Shown here one piece after another: positions 41,401-50,508 of a stretch of DNA of 64,000 bases (positions within the stretch are counted from its first letter, which is position 1; each line of letters begins with the position of its first letter). The position numbers and the translations under genes are program-made. The notes beneath the pieces are model-generated. The model was not told the origin of the DNA. It made no database searches and worked only from the letters and a program-made list of their open reading frames with translations. The stretch comes from Halorientalis marina (lineage in GTDB: Archaea; Halobacteriota; Halobacteria; Halobacteriales; Haloarculaceae): the NCBI RefSeq assembly GCF_023028345.1, contig NZ_CP095487.1:1364001-1428000 (forward strand). Reading direction: 5' to 3'.

Positions 41401-43437
41401 TTACCCCACCAGCATCCAGGTGATCAGCGCCAGCGTCGGCAGTGCGACGGCGAACTTCACGCCCGAGATCAGATCGACCTCCCGGATGTACCCGGCGATG
41501 AACGACGAGAAGATCGCCTGGAGCGTGACGGCGTGGAAGAACAGCATCGACAGCATCCCCGTGTCGACGTTGCTCCCGAACTGCCCGCCACCGGCCGCGC
41601 TCCCGCCACTGCCGCCCGCGGAGCTTGCCTGGTTCGCCAGCCCGGACATCACGTCGAGGAACTGCGTTTTCAGCAGCGCCATCACGCCGAGCAGGGTGAG
41701 GTAGGTCATGATGATGATGACCATCTGCATCCGGGTCCGGGACTTCCGTTCCCGGTCGATGTCGTCCTGGTTCTCGGAGGCCTGTGCCGCGGTCGTCAGG
41801 ACGTCCTCGATCTGACTCGAGGCCTCCTGGGCCTTGCTGATGAGCTTGACCGTCCGGGCCAGCCGCGGGATGTGGTACTTGTTGTTGAACTCCCGCATCG
41901 CGTCTTTCAGGTTGGTGCCGTACTTGACCTTCGCGTGCATCGTCTCGAACTCGTCGGACAGCGTCCCCGAGGACGTGTCCGAGACGACGCGCAACGATTC
42001 GAGCAGCGTCATCCCGGTGTCGTTGGCCGAGGAGAGCTTCCGGAGGTTCTCGGAGAGGTCGCCGATCACGCCGCGTCGCGACCGGACGTTCCACTCGTAG
42101 AAGATCGCCAACGGCAGGAAGTTGATGTAGAGTGGGACGTACAACCAGAAGAACGTCCCGCCCACCGGGTTGGCGATCATCCCGTCGATGGACAGCGGCG
42201 CGAGGCCGTACAGGATCGCGAGGCCAACCGCGATCAGCGACAGCGGGACGGTAAAGACGAGGATGATCGTCGGGTTGTCGCGGAAGAAGATGTGCGGGCG
42301 TGCGAGAATCTGCCCGAGTTCGTAGGACCGCTCTTTGCTCTTGACTTTCTCGAAGAGGGCACGCTCGCCGGTGAACCGCTCGACGAGGCCGAGGTTCATG
42401 ACGTCGAGGCCCTCGCGGACGGCAACGTCGTCGCGGACCTCGTCCGGGCGGAGGTAGCCGTCACCGATCTCGTCCTGGGTGACCGTCGAGACGAGCACCA
42501 GGAAGCCGAGGCTGATCAGCGGGATCAGTCCGTAGACGGTCCCATAGAGGAGCATGTCCTGGGCCTGCCCCATCATCGACATGATGACGAGGATGATGAT
42601 GAGAAGCAGAGGGAACAAAGAGAGGGTCATGTACATCTCGCCGAACAGTTCCATCGTCTCGAGGACCATCTCCTGTTCCTGCTTGGCCGTCCGCATGTGT
42701 TTCTCCTTCTGGTCCTCGAGGAAGCTCGTCATGTCACCCCCGGAGTTGATGATCGAGAGCATGTCCGTCAGGAACTGCGCGAGTTCGTCGCTCGGGGTCT
42801 GGAGCGCCTGGTTGCGGATGGCGGTCCGGTAGTCCGTATCGAAATACTCCGTCTCCAGGACGATGGACTGGAACTCCTGGGAGACCTCGCCGTAGGTGTC
42901 GTCGGCTTTCGCCATCGCCTGCAGGATTTCCAGTTGGTTCAGGCCCCCGACCGAGAGGGCGTACATGAACGAGATCGAGTCCGACAGCAGGACGTTGATC
43001 TCGCGTTTCCGGGCGCCGGCACGGAAGTAGGGGATCGACACGAGCGACCCGAAGCCGATCCCGAAGCCGATCAGCCCGAACACGAGACCCGTGACGATGA
43101 TGAGGATCGGGACCTTCAGCGTCAGCAGGATCTCCGGAATCTGGGACTCCCCGAGCCCGAGCAGTGTCGGCGCATCGGAGAGGAAAATCGTGAAGATGGC
43201 GTAGCCGAGGATGGTTCCGACCAGCCACAGCGCGAGGCCGGCCAGCGCGCCTACCGCGAGCGCGCGCGAGAGGAACAGTTCGACGTTCTGGGGCATCCGC
43301 GCCTGGGCCAGTTTGTTCTCGACGGAGGCGACGAAATCGCCCTCGCCGTCGAACAGGTACTGGTAGAGCGGGTAGAACGTGTCACCGATACTACTCGTCC
43401 CACTGACGGTCTTCCCGCTACGCGTGTCGAGGCTCAT
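41401..43437 (-). CDS. Archaeal type IV pilus / type II secretion platform protein (PilC/TadC family)
   Basis: This 678-residue membrane protein holds two T2SSF domains (about 145-275 and 455-580), each ending at hydrophobic helices; about nine membrane segments are visible. Archaeal pilus platforms usually have this double arrangement. Landmarks are SDSISFMYALSVGGLNQLEI and SSANDTGMTLLESLRVVSD. The protein anchors the ATPase at the membrane and draws pilin subunits out of the bilayer. A Gly/Ser/Ala loop lies between the last two helices. It is separated from the ATPase gene by three bases. Confidence 0.9.
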   Translation of the reverse strand: MSLDTRSGKTVSGTSSIGDTFYPLYQYLFDGEGDFVASVENKLAQARMPQNVELFLSRALAVGALAGLALWLVGTILGYAIFTIFLSDAPTLLGLGESQIPEILLTLKVPILIIVTGLVFGLIGFGIGFGSLVSIPYFRAGARKREINVLLSDSISFMYALSVGGLNQLEILQAMAKADDTYGEVSQEFQSIVLETEYFDTDYRTAIRNQALQTPSDELAQFLTDMLSIINSGGDMTSFLEDQKEKHMRTAKQEQEMVLETMELFGEMYMTLSLFPLLLIIILVIMSMMGQAQDMLLYGTVYGLIPLISLGFLVLVSTVTQDEIGDGYLRPDEVRDDVAVREGLDVMNLGLVERFTGERALFEKVKSKERSYELGQILARPHIFFRDNPTIILVFTVPLSLIAVGLAILYGLAPLSIDGMIANPVGGTFFWLYVPLYINFLPLAIFYEWNVRSRRGVIGDLSENLRKLSSANDTGMTLLESLRVVSDTSSGTLSDEFETMHAKVKYGTNLKDAMREFNNKYHIPRLARTVKLISKAQEASSQIEDVLTTAAQASENQDDIDRERKSRTRMQMVIIIMTYLTLLGVMALLKTQFLDVMSGLANQASSAGGSGGSAAGGGQFGSNVDTGMLSMLFFHAVTLQAIFSSFIAGYIREVDLISGVKFAVALPTLALITWMLVG

Positions 43438-43440
43438 CGA

Positions 43441-45996
43441 TCACTCCCCCTCTTCGGCTTCGGCGCCCGCCTTGGTCACGAACTGGCCGAAGTCGATCTC
43501 GGCGTCGTCCGCCTCCTCTTCTTCGACCGGTTCGATGTCATCCTGGGTGTCGATGCCGGACAGCGCCTTGACGATCTCGGGCGTCTCCTTGCTCTTGAAC
43601 CGGTCGAACAGCGGTTCGGCGTTCTCCAGGATCTCGTCGGTGTCCCCGAGCATTTCCTCGTTCGCTTCCGGCCGCGGGACCATCTCCTCTTTCTCGGGGT
43701 CGATGTCGATCTTGACCGACTCCATCTCCCGGAGGTCCTCGAGGCTCTCGGAGAGCTTGTCGTGGGCGATCAGCGTGATGATCGTGTCCGGGTCGTTGAT
43801 GAACGCCTGGAGGGTCGCTGCCACCTGCTGGTAGGTGTTGATGTTGTTGTTGATCAGGTACGCGAGGACGACCTTCCGCTTGAACAGTTCCTCGTCGAGT
43901 TTCTCCTGGTTCCACCCGCGGTCGAACTTGATCTCCTCCAGGGTGTTGGACTGGCCCATCTGGATGAACGTGTCCGTCTCGGCCTGCCACTGGTAGACGT
44001 CCCTGACGTTGATTTCGTCGTGTTCCGCGGAGTACTCGTTGATCTCGGTCAGGGTCTTGTTTCGGCGCACCTTCTGGCCGTCGTTCCGCGTCTGTGTCTG
44101 GATGGAGACGAGGTCCAGCGCCGTAAACAGCGTCTTCGAGACGTTGATCGGCTCGGTCGTGAACCGCTTGATGACCTCGCCCACCGAGTCGGCGTGGAAC
44201 GTGGTGTAGGTGGTGTGGCCCGTTGACATGACCTGAAAGAGGGTCCGCCCCTCTTCACCACGAATCTCACCCATGACGATGTAGTCCGGCCGTTGCCGCA
44301 GTGCGGCTTCCAGCAGGTCGAACTCGTCGACGTCGCCCGTGTCGTCCTCGCCGAAGGACGGCCGGGTGACGGACGCGACCCAGTTGCGCTGGGGCAGTTC
44401 GACCTCTCGGGTGTCCTCGATGGAGACGATCTTCGCGCTGGAGGGGATGAAAAGCGAAACGGCGTTCAGTGAGGTGGTCTTCCCCGACGCCGTCCCGCCC
44501 GCGAAGATGAGGCTCTTGTTGTTCTCGATACAGAGCCAGAGGAACGCCATCTGGTCGAGCGAGAAGGTGTTCCAGTTGATGAGGTCGATGGGGGTGAAGG
44601 GGACGTCCTTGAACTGACGGATGGTGTAGTTGGTCCCGTGGTCGGAGACCTCGCTGCCGAGCGTCAGCTGTGACCGCGATCCGTCCGGGAGCGTGGCGTC
44701 GACCTGTGGCTGTCGTTTGGAGATGCCCTTCCCGGACCGCTGGGCGAGCTTGACGACGAAGTCGTCGAGTTCCTCCTTCCCGTGTTCGACGTTGGAGATG
44801 ATCTGTTCGTAGTCGGTGTGGTAGACGAACACACGCGAGTTGTACCCGTTACAGGAGATGTCCTCGACGTTGATGTCGTGTTTGATCGGGTCGATTTTCG
44901 AGAAGCCGATGAAGTCGCGTTTGAGCTGGTAGAGCAGTTTCTCGACCTGGTACTCGGAGAGCGTATCGGGGTCCTCTTCGAGGATGACCGGCTCGGGGCG
45001 AGCCTTGATCCCGCCGAGGTCGCCCTGCTTCTCCGGGAGTTCGACCTCCATGCCGAGCATCTGTTTCATCTGCCCGATGGTGCCGACCGACTGGCCCACG
45101 TCGTCCTCGTAGAGGTCGTACCGTTCGAGGAGGCGTTCGGTCTCGCGCTGGATGACCTGTGCGCGGTCCTCCTCGCTGCCCTCGACGACGACGTCGTCCT
45201 CGCTGTACTTGATCGCCGTCTTGAGCTTTCCAGAGAGGAACTCGAACAGCTCGCTTTCGATAGAGTTGAGGTGTGGCTCGATGACGTAGTACTTCTTCTC
45301 GTTTTCCTTCCGGGAGTGGAAGATAACGACACAGGAGTAGGGCTTGTTTACCCAGTAGCGTTCCAGTTCGGTAAAGTGAGATTTCTTCCGCAGCGGCACC
45401 GCTTTCTCCAGATCGTAGCGATTGACGACCGTCGTTCGCCCGTCGACGGTCGAGAAGAAGGCGTCCTCGTCCAGGTCCTCGTTGACGTCGACGGTCCGCT
45501 CGTCGAGGACATCGTCGACTTCACTCGCCAGTTCCTCGGCGAAACTCAGCACGCCCTCTACCTCGGTGGGGTCGAAGCCGAGTTCCTCCCCGGGCTGGAA
45601 GGGCTTTTTCTGCCCGTCGCTCGTCGTCGGCGGCTGCCCCTCCGAGTCGTAGTAGTACTCACGCTTGTAGTGTTCCCAGGTGTAGGCGTCCTTGGTGACC
45701 GGGAACTGATCGGGGTTGAGGTATCGCTGCCAGGGCTCGTCGATCCCCTTGGCGGCGCTGGCGCCCTGCAGGAGCTTGTCCTCCATCTTCCGCGGGTCGA
45801 AACCCAGGAACTCGGTCCTGTCGAACGGCCCGCCCGTGTGGAACTCCCGACGGAAGTCTTCCCACGTGTACTCACCGACCGCGGCGCGCTCGACGCGGGC
45901 GAGGACGGCTTCCGCCTCCGTATCACCGGCCTCGTCGCCCTGGGCCTCCGTCTCCACGCCGTCTGACTCGCCCCCCTCTTTGTCATCAGTTGCCAT
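43441..45996 (-). CDS. Type IV pilus assembly / secretion ATPase (PilB/TadA family)
   Basis: This 851-residue cytoplasmic hexameric ATPase powers pilin assembly. The C-terminal T2SSE domain shows Walker A FAGGTASGKTTSLNA (near residue 500), the Asp box VSIEDTREVELPQRNW, Walker B PDYIVMGEIRGEE and the His box STGHTTYTTFHAD. The N-terminal half is about 300 residues longer than in typical bacterial PilB, acidic and partly coiled-coil. It also has an approximately 100-residue C-terminal acidic extension. It heads the locus B operon, with a TATA-like element within 50 bp upstream. Motifs are intact, so it should be active. Confidence 0.92.
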   Translation of the reverse strand: MATDDKEGGESDGVETEAQGDEAGDTEAEAVLARVERAAVGEYTWEDFRREFHTGGPFDRTEFLGFDPRKMEDKLLQGASAAKGIDEPWQRYLNPDQFPVTKDAYTWEHYKREYYYDSEGQPPTTSDGQKKPFQPGEELGFDPTEVEGVLSFAEELASEVDDVLDERTVDVNEDLDEDAFFSTVDGRTTVVNRYDLEKAVPLRKKSHFTELERYWVNKPYSCVVIFHSRKENEKKYYVIEPHLNSIESELFEFLSGKLKTAIKYSEDDVVVEGSEEDRAQVIQRETERLLERYDLYEDDVGQSVGTIGQMKQMLGMEVELPEKQGDLGGIKARPEPVILEEDPDTLSEYQVEKLLYQLKRDFIGFSKIDPIKHDINVEDISCNGYNSRVFVYHTDYEQIISNVEHGKEELDDFVVKLAQRSGKGISKRQPQVDATLPDGSRSQLTLGSEVSDHGTNYTIRQFKDVPFTPIDLINWNTFSLDQMAFLWLCIENNKSLIFAGGTASGKTTSLNAVSLFIPSSAKIVSIEDTREVELPQRNWVASVTRPSFGEDDTGDVDEFDLLEAALRQRPDYIVMGEIRGEEGRTLFQVMSTGHTTYTTFHADSVGEVIKRFTTEPINVSKTLFTALDLVSIQTQTRNDGQKVRRNKTLTEINEYSAEHDEINVRDVYQWQAETDTFIQMGQSNTLEEIKFDRGWNQEKLDEELFKRKVVLAYLINNNINTYQQVAATLQAFINDPDTIITLIAHDKLSESLEDLREMESVKIDIDPEKEEMVPRPEANEEMLGDTDEILENAEPLFDRFKSKETPEIVKALSGIDTQDDIEPVEEEEADDAEIDFGQFVTKAGAEAEEGE

Positions 45997-46200
45997 TAGT
46001 CTCTTCTCTAACGTTACGGGGGAAAAAACCTTATGTCCACCTTATCAAATGAAAGAACCCGCGTTCTATCGATTCATCGGGGTTCTCATCCCCCTCAGTT
46101 GCTCCTCTACCGTAACTAAGGGCTAACCGACTAGGCACCTCCTTATCTCAAACAATGATAATGGTACGCACACTCACGGGTGTCCTAGTACGTGAGAATG

Positions 46201-47340
46201 TCACGCGACGAACGATTCGAGTCGGGCCATCGCCTCCTTGAGTTCGCCGAGGCTCGTCGCGTACGAGACGCGGAGGTGACCCTCGCCGCCCTCGCCGAAG
46301 ACGTCGCCGGGGACCATGGCGACCCGTTCCTCGTGGAGGAACGCCTCGGCGAACTCGTCGGCGTCGTCCCACGGACACTCGGGGAAGGCGTAGAACGCGC
46401 CCTTGGCCTCGAAACACTCGATGCCCATGTCCGCGAACCGCGAGAGGACGAACTTCCGGCGGCGGTCGTACTGTTCGACCATGTCGTCCACCTCGTCGTC
46501 GCAGTTCTCCAGGGCATCGAGCGCGGCGTGCTGGGCCGTCGTCGGCGCCGAGAGCATCGTGTACTGGTGGATGCGATTCATCCCCGTGATGGCCTCGGCC
46601 GGCCCCATGGCGTACCCGAGCCGGAGGCCGGTCATCGCGTAGGCCTTCGAGAAGCCGTTGAATACGACCGTCCGCTCGCGCATTCCCGGCAACGTCGCGA
46701 TGGAGGTGTGGTCGTGTTCGTAGGAGAGCTCCGAGTAGATCTCGTCGGCGAACACGAGCAGGTCGTGCTCGCGACAGAAGGCGGCGACCTCCTTCAGCTC
46801 CTCGCCGGTCATCGTCGCCCCCGTGGGGTTGTTCGGGTAGCAGTAGACAAGCGCCTCCGCGTCCTCGGCACCTGCTTCCTCCAGCACCTCACGGGTAAGC
46901 TTGAAGTCGTCCTCCGCGCGCGTGGGCACGCGGAGAGGGTCGCCGCCGGCGAAGACGACACCCGGGACGTACGAGATGTAGCTGGGCTGGGCGACGGCGA
47001 CGGTGTCGCCGGGGTCGACCAGCGCGCGGAAGGCGAGGTCGAGGGCCTCGCTCGCGCCGGCCGTGACGAGTACCTCCTCGTCGGGGTCGTAGTCCAGCCC
47101 GTACCGCCGCCGCTGGTCGCGCGCGATGGCCTCGCGGAGTTCGCGTTTCCCGCGGTTGGCGGTGTAGGAGGTCTCCCCCCGCTCCAGCGAGGCGATGGCG
47201 GCGTCGCGGGCGCTCCAGGGGGCCGAGAAGTCCGGCTCCCCGACGCCGAGCGAGATGATGTCGTCCATCTCCTCGGCCAGCTCGAAGAAGCGCCGGATGC
47301 CCGAGGGCGGCACGTCGTTGACGCGGTCCGAGAGCTTCAT
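46201..47340 (-). CDS. Pyridoxal-phosphate aminotransferase, class I/II
   Basis: This 379-residue aminotransferase shows DIISLGVGEPDFSAPW, CYPNNPTGATMT, VFADEIYSELSYEHDH and the PLP lysine motif NGFSKAYAMTGLRLGYA. Such AspB-type enzymes act on aspartate, alanine or aromatic amino acids; the substrate is not predictable. It is a diverged paralogue of the 9303-10451 gene. It overlaps an upstream Lrp-type regulator gene by four bases, so regulator and enzyme are one transcription unit, and the regulator probably responds to an amino acid handled by the enzyme. Confidence 0.92.
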   Translation of the reverse strand: MKLSDRVNDVPPSGIRRFFELAEEMDDIISLGVGEPDFSAPWSARDAAIASLERGETSYTANRGKRELREAIARDQRRRYGLDYDPDEEVLVTAGASEALDLAFRALVDPGDTVAVAQPSYISYVPGVVFAGGDPLRVPTRAEDDFKLTREVLEEAGAEDAEALVYCYPNNPTGATMTGEELKEVAAFCREHDLLVFADEIYSELSYEHDHTSIATLPGMRERTVVFNGFSKAYAMTGLRLGYAMGPAEAITGMNRIHQYTMLSAPTTAQHAALDALENCDDEVDDMVEQYDRRRKFVLSRFADMGIECFEAKGAFYAFPECPWDDADEFAEAFLHEERVAMVPGDVFGEGGEGHLRVSYATSLGELKEAMARLESFVA

Positions 47341-47825
47341 GGCGAGACCGAGAGGCGGTCGTCGTCGTTGCCGTCGCCGAACTCGATGCCGCTCTCCTTG
47401 TAGGATTCCATCACGTAGTGGGTGACCGTCTGGGTGATCTCCGGGACCGGCGCGACCTTGTCGCTGATGAACCGCGACACCTCGCGCATGGAGTCGCCCT
47501 CGACCTCCATGTCGAAGTCGTAGTCGCCGCTGACGAGCCGCAGGCCGGTGACTTCGGGGAACTTCGCCAGCCGGTCGGCGATGTCTGCGTAGCTGGTCTC
47601 GCGGTCGAGCGTGACGTTGAGCTCGACCAGCGCGCGGACCCGTTCCTCGTCGGTCTCGCCCCAGTCGACGACGGCCGTGTACCCGCGGACGATACCTGCC
47701 GCTTCGAGGTCCTCGATGGCCGCCTCGATTTCGCCCTCGTCGAGGTCGGTCTGTCGCGCCATGTCCTCGATGGTGTACCGGGCGTTCTCACGGAGCAAGG
47801 CCAGAATCTCGCCGCGACTGCTCAT
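47337..47825 (-). CDS. Lrp/AsnC-family transcriptional regulator
   Basis: This 162-residue protein has an N-terminal winged helix (about 1-55: GEILALLRENARYTIEDMA, DEGEIEAAIEDLEAAGIVRG) and a C-terminal RAM domain (about 65-145: ALVELNVTLDRE, EVTGLRLVSGDYDFDMEVEG) that binds amino acids and forms octamers. It is translationally coupled to the aminotransferase downstream. The ATG at 47825 fits a leaderless promoter; a second ATG four codons upstream would lie before the predicted transcription start. Confidence 0.9.
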   Translation of the reverse strand: MSSRGEILALLRENARYTIEDMARQTDLDEGEIEAAIEDLEAAGIVRGYTAVVDWGETDEERVRALVELNVTLDRETSYADIADRLAKFPEVTGLRLVSGDYDFDMEVEGDSMREVSRFISDKVAPVPEITQTVTHYVMESYKESGIEFGDGNDDDRLSVSP

Positions 47826-47847
47826 ACCGTTACCCATCCGAGCGCGG

Positions 47848-47855
47848 ACTAAAGG
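47848..47855 (-). promoter_or_regulatory. TATA box of the Lrp-aminotransferase operon
   Basis: The minus strand reads CCTTTAGT ending 23 bp before the ATG at 47825, favouring that start over 47837. Confidence 0.45.
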
Positions 47856-48031
47856 CTTTCTGCATCCCGCTCCCGTCGGTCCACGACACGCCGCGGCCGT
47901 GCGGACGGACTGGGGCGATTCCTGAGACGGTCACCACGAACGACTCCACCCCCGTGTCGGTCCCGACCTTGACATGTCTACACCGACTTATTTGTGCCCG
48001 TGTGTGGATTGTTGTCGCGGTGTGCGATAAC

Positions 48032-49591
48032 ATGAACGGACACGAACACGGACCTGACTGTGGCTGTGACGGGACGAGTCGGCGCGGATTCATGACCGGC
48101 TGTGGCGCGACGCTGGCGTTCGCCATCGCCGGCGGTGGTATCGGGACGGCGGTCGCACAGGAGGAGGGGCCCCAGCCCATCGGGCCGCTCCTCGACGACA
48201 TGCCGGACAACTGGGGGCGGTGGGGCGACGACGACGAACTCGGCGCCATCAACTATCTCGGCGGCAGCCAGATCGCCGCGGGGATGGAGGCGGTGACGAG
48301 CTACGACCCCGAGAGCGCCACTCGGATCACGCTCCAGGACCCGATTACTGGCTACGGCATCGACTCGCTGGTCAGCGGCGCGGAGAACCCGACGACCGAC
48401 ACCGGCGACCCGATGTTCCCCGGCCGCTTCCCGGCTCGGCGGACGAACTGGGCCGACGCCAGCGACGAGACGGGGTCGCTCGCGACCGCCCCCGAGGAGG
48501 GCGGGATGGCCTTCGCCGACGACGCGTTCGCCGCCCCGCTGTACATCCAGGGGGCGACCCACGCCGACGCGCTCGGTCACGGCTGGTACGACGGCCAACT
48601 CTACAACGGCTTCGACGCCTCGACCACCCACACGGCCCGCGAGTTCGAGGAGGAAGTCTCCGGCATCAACAACATCAACGCACTCCCCGGCGACACCGAA
48701 CTCGGCAACGTCGGCACGACCTACGGCCTCGGCCGGGCCGACATCTCGCAGGCCGCCGACGCCGGCGTCGTCGGCCGTGGCGTCCTGCTGGACGTGGGCC
48801 GACACATGGGGACCGAGGGGCCCGACGGGAACTGGCTCCCACTCGACCCGGCCGGGACGAACGAGGACGCGTCGATCACGCTCCAGGACCTGCAGGACAC
48901 CGCCGAGGCACAGGGCGTCGAAATCCGGGAACGGGACATCGTCCTCATCAGGACGGGCGCCATCGAGCGCACGAAAGACCCCGACGCCGAGTGGCACGCG
49001 CTGGGCGAGCCGGGGCTGACCTACAGCGACGACCTCGTGCAGTGGGCCCACGACATGCAGATTCCCTACATGGGCGCGGACAACCTCGCACTCGAACAGA
49101 TCACCCACCAGGTGACCGAAGACGACCTCGGTGACGGCCGCGCGGACCTCGCCGGGACCTACGTGCTCCCGCTGCACGGGGCCTTCCTGCGGGACCTCGG
49201 CTTGACCATCAACGAGGTCATGAACCTCTCCGAACTCGGCGCCCAGTGTGCCGAGGACGGCATCTACGAGTTCCTCTTCTCGGCGGCGCCGCTGCACGCC
49301 GAGATGGCGACCGGCGGCCCGATCAACCCCGTCGTCGTGAAGGCGACCGAGGGCGGCACGGACAACGGCGGCATGAACGGTGGCGGGACGGAGACGACTA
49401 CCGAACCGGACGACGGCGAGACGACGACGGAGGCGGACGACGGCGAGGAGACGACCGACATGGACACCGGGACCGGCGGCGGGACGACACAGGCCTCCGG
49501 CGACGGCTTCGGGATCGCGACGGCGGCGGCGGGCCTCGCCGGGCTGGCGGGGGCCGCGGGCCGGGCGCTCCGGGACGGTCCCGCGGAGTGA
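48032..49591 (+). CDS. Tat-exported cyclase-family (kynurenine formamidase-like) protein with C-terminal anchor-like tail
   Basis: This 519-residue protein carries a Tat signal (SRRGFMTGCGATLAFAIAGG) ending AVA/Q, then a cyclase-family domain (about 45-440) with the metal-site region QGATHADALGHGWYDGQLYN; family members use H-x-G-T-H-x-D-x-P-x-H, so this is a variant. Other landmarks are VGRGVLLDVGRHMG and RERDIVLIRTG. After the enzyme comes a Thr/Glu/Asp-rich stalk (about 445-485) and a tail GDGFGIATAAAGLAGLAGA ending in basic and acidic residues, resembling a PGF-CTERM signal without the Pro. It probably hydrolyses an amide or ester outside the cell; the substrate is unknown. Confidence 0.8.
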   Translation: MNGHEHGPDCGCDGTSRRGFMTGCGATLAFAIAGGGIGTAVAQEEGPQPIGPLLDDMPDNWGRWGDDDELGAINYLGGSQIAAGMEAVTSYDPESATRITLQDPITGYGIDSLVSGAENPTTDTGDPMFPGRFPARRTNWADASDETGSLATAPEEGGMAFADDAFAAPLYIQGATHADALGHGWYDGQLYNGFDASTTHTAREFEEEVSGINNINALPGDTELGNVGTTYGLGRADISQAADAGVVGRGVLLDVGRHMGTEGPDGNWLPLDPAGTNEDASITLQDLQDTAEAQGVEIRERDIVLIRTGAIERTKDPDAEWHALGEPGLTYSDDLVQWAHDMQIPYMGADNLALEQITHQVTEDDLGDGRADLAGTYVLPLHGAFLRDLGLTINEVMNLSELGAQCAEDGIYEFLFSAAPLHAEMATGGPINPVVVKATEGGTDNGGMNGGGTETTTEPDDGETTTEADDGEETTDMDTGTGGGTTQASGDGFGIATAAAGLAGLAGAAGRALRDGPAE

Positions 49592-49629
49592 CCCGTCCCC
49601 GGTTCGGCGCGCCGTAGCAGCCCATAGGA

Positions 49630-49635
49630 TTTAGA
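49630..49635 (+). promoter_or_regulatory. TATA box of the 49664 gene
   Basis: TTTAGA lies 28 bp before the ATG at 49664, consistent with a leaderless transcript. Confidence 0.5.
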
Positions 49636-49663
49636 CCGTCGAGCTACTCCCCGTAGCCGTCAC

Positions 49664-49978
49664 ATGGAGGGAGACACGCGACTGCACTCCGGCTGGCACG
49701 TCGTCGCCGAAGCCGAGGAACTGCCGACGATCATCGACACCGTCCTCTCGCTCGACACCGACCGGACCTACACCCGGTCGGAAATCGCCGAAGCGAGCGG
49801 GATTCCGCTGAAAACGCTGCACCTGAAAGACGACGTGGCCTACGCCGTCGAACTCGGGATGCTGGCGAAACACGACGACGACGGCGAGGAAGTCGCCTAC
49901 AGCGTCAACCCCGACAGCGACGTTCTCGACGCGGCCCGGGCGTTCGGCGAGGCCGTCTCCGCCGCCCGCTCCGATTGA
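49664..49978 (+). CDS. Small winged-helix-like protein, haloarchaeal
   Basis: This 104-residue acidic protein has a likely helix-turn-helix (TYTRSEIAEASGIPLKTLHL, about 36-55) followed by a wing-like segment (VAYAVELGMLAKHDDDGEEV and then AYSVN). That pattern suggests a single-domain DNA-binding regulator, but I cannot name a family. It is monocistronic, between the cyclase-family gene and the decayed hydrolase gene, and its target is unknown. Confidence 0.7.
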   Translation: MEGDTRLHSGWHVVAEAEELPTIIDTVLSLDTDRTYTRSEIAEASGIPLKTLHLKDDVAYAVELGMLAKHDDDGEEVAYSVNPDSDVLDAARAFGEAVSAARSD

Positions 49979-50061
49979 CGGCCGCCGACCGCCGGCCGTG
50001 TGGGTGGGAGAAACTGTTGCTGGTAAACGTGTGTTTATTATTTGTGTGTCAGTCTCTAACG

Positions 50062-50075
50062 TCGTTAATTAACGA
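50062..50075. promoter_or_regulatory. Perfect 14-bp palindrome, candidate operator
   Basis: TCGTTAATTAACGA is its own reverse complement. It lies 30 bp after an A/T-rich promoter-like tract (GTTTATTATTT) and overlaps the ATG at 50075, a position where a bound dimeric regulator would block transcription or initiation. Confidence 0.5.
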
Positions 50076-50496
50076 TGGTCAAGGACGACACGATGTTCGA
50101 CCGGCGGGAGTATCTCGCCCTGCTGAGCCTGGCTGCGGCGGGCGGTGTGGCCGGCTGTGGGGAGTCGGGACGGGGGACCAGTACGGCGACGACGGGTGCA
50201 CCGACGGCGTCGTCCGGGCGAAGTACCGCAACTCCCTCGAGGAGAAAGAGCCGCTAACGCCCGAGGAAGTGTACGAACTCGACGTGGAACTGCGGCCGAC
50301 GGCCCACACCTTCCAGGCGGACCACCGCATCCGCGTCCAGGTCACGAGCAGTAACTTCCCGCGTATCGACCGCAACCCCAATCAGGCGATGCAGGTCTCG
50401 GACGCCACCGAGGACGACATGGAGACCGCAACGCAGACGATCCACCACTCCGAGGCGCGCCCCTCGCGGCTGCAACTCCCGGTGATGGACAACTGA
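50075..50496 (+). pseudogene. Remnant of a lipoprotein CocE/NonD-type hydrolase gene
   Basis: The first part (ATG at 50075 or 50093) encodes a Tat-like lipoprotein signal, MFDRREYLALLSLAAAGGVA ending in the lipobox cysteine, and a Ser/Thr linker. From about 50200 a different reading frame carries the conserved C-terminal end of CocE/NonD (X-Pro dipeptidyl-peptidase-like) acyl hydrolases: TDGVVRAKYRNSLEEKEP, HTFQADHRIRVQVTSSNFPR and DRNPNQ. The catalytic alpha/beta-hydrolase domain, some 450 residues, is missing and the two parts are out of frame. So a large internal deletion and a frameshift have destroyed the gene. Confidence 0.8.
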
Positions 50497-50508
50497 TCGG
50501 TACGTCCC

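Noticed and set aside
41110-44226. 1038-codon plus-strand open frame opposite the pilC/pilB genes
   Set aside because: High-GC antisense shadow of two clearly recognised genes; translation is low-complexity Val/Asp/Leu/Glu with no fold-like pattern.
46140-46200. Short ACAC/GTGT hairpin downstream of the 46201 aminotransferase gene
   Set aside because: A four-base stem is too weak to call a terminator, and no T-tract adjoins it on the minus strand.
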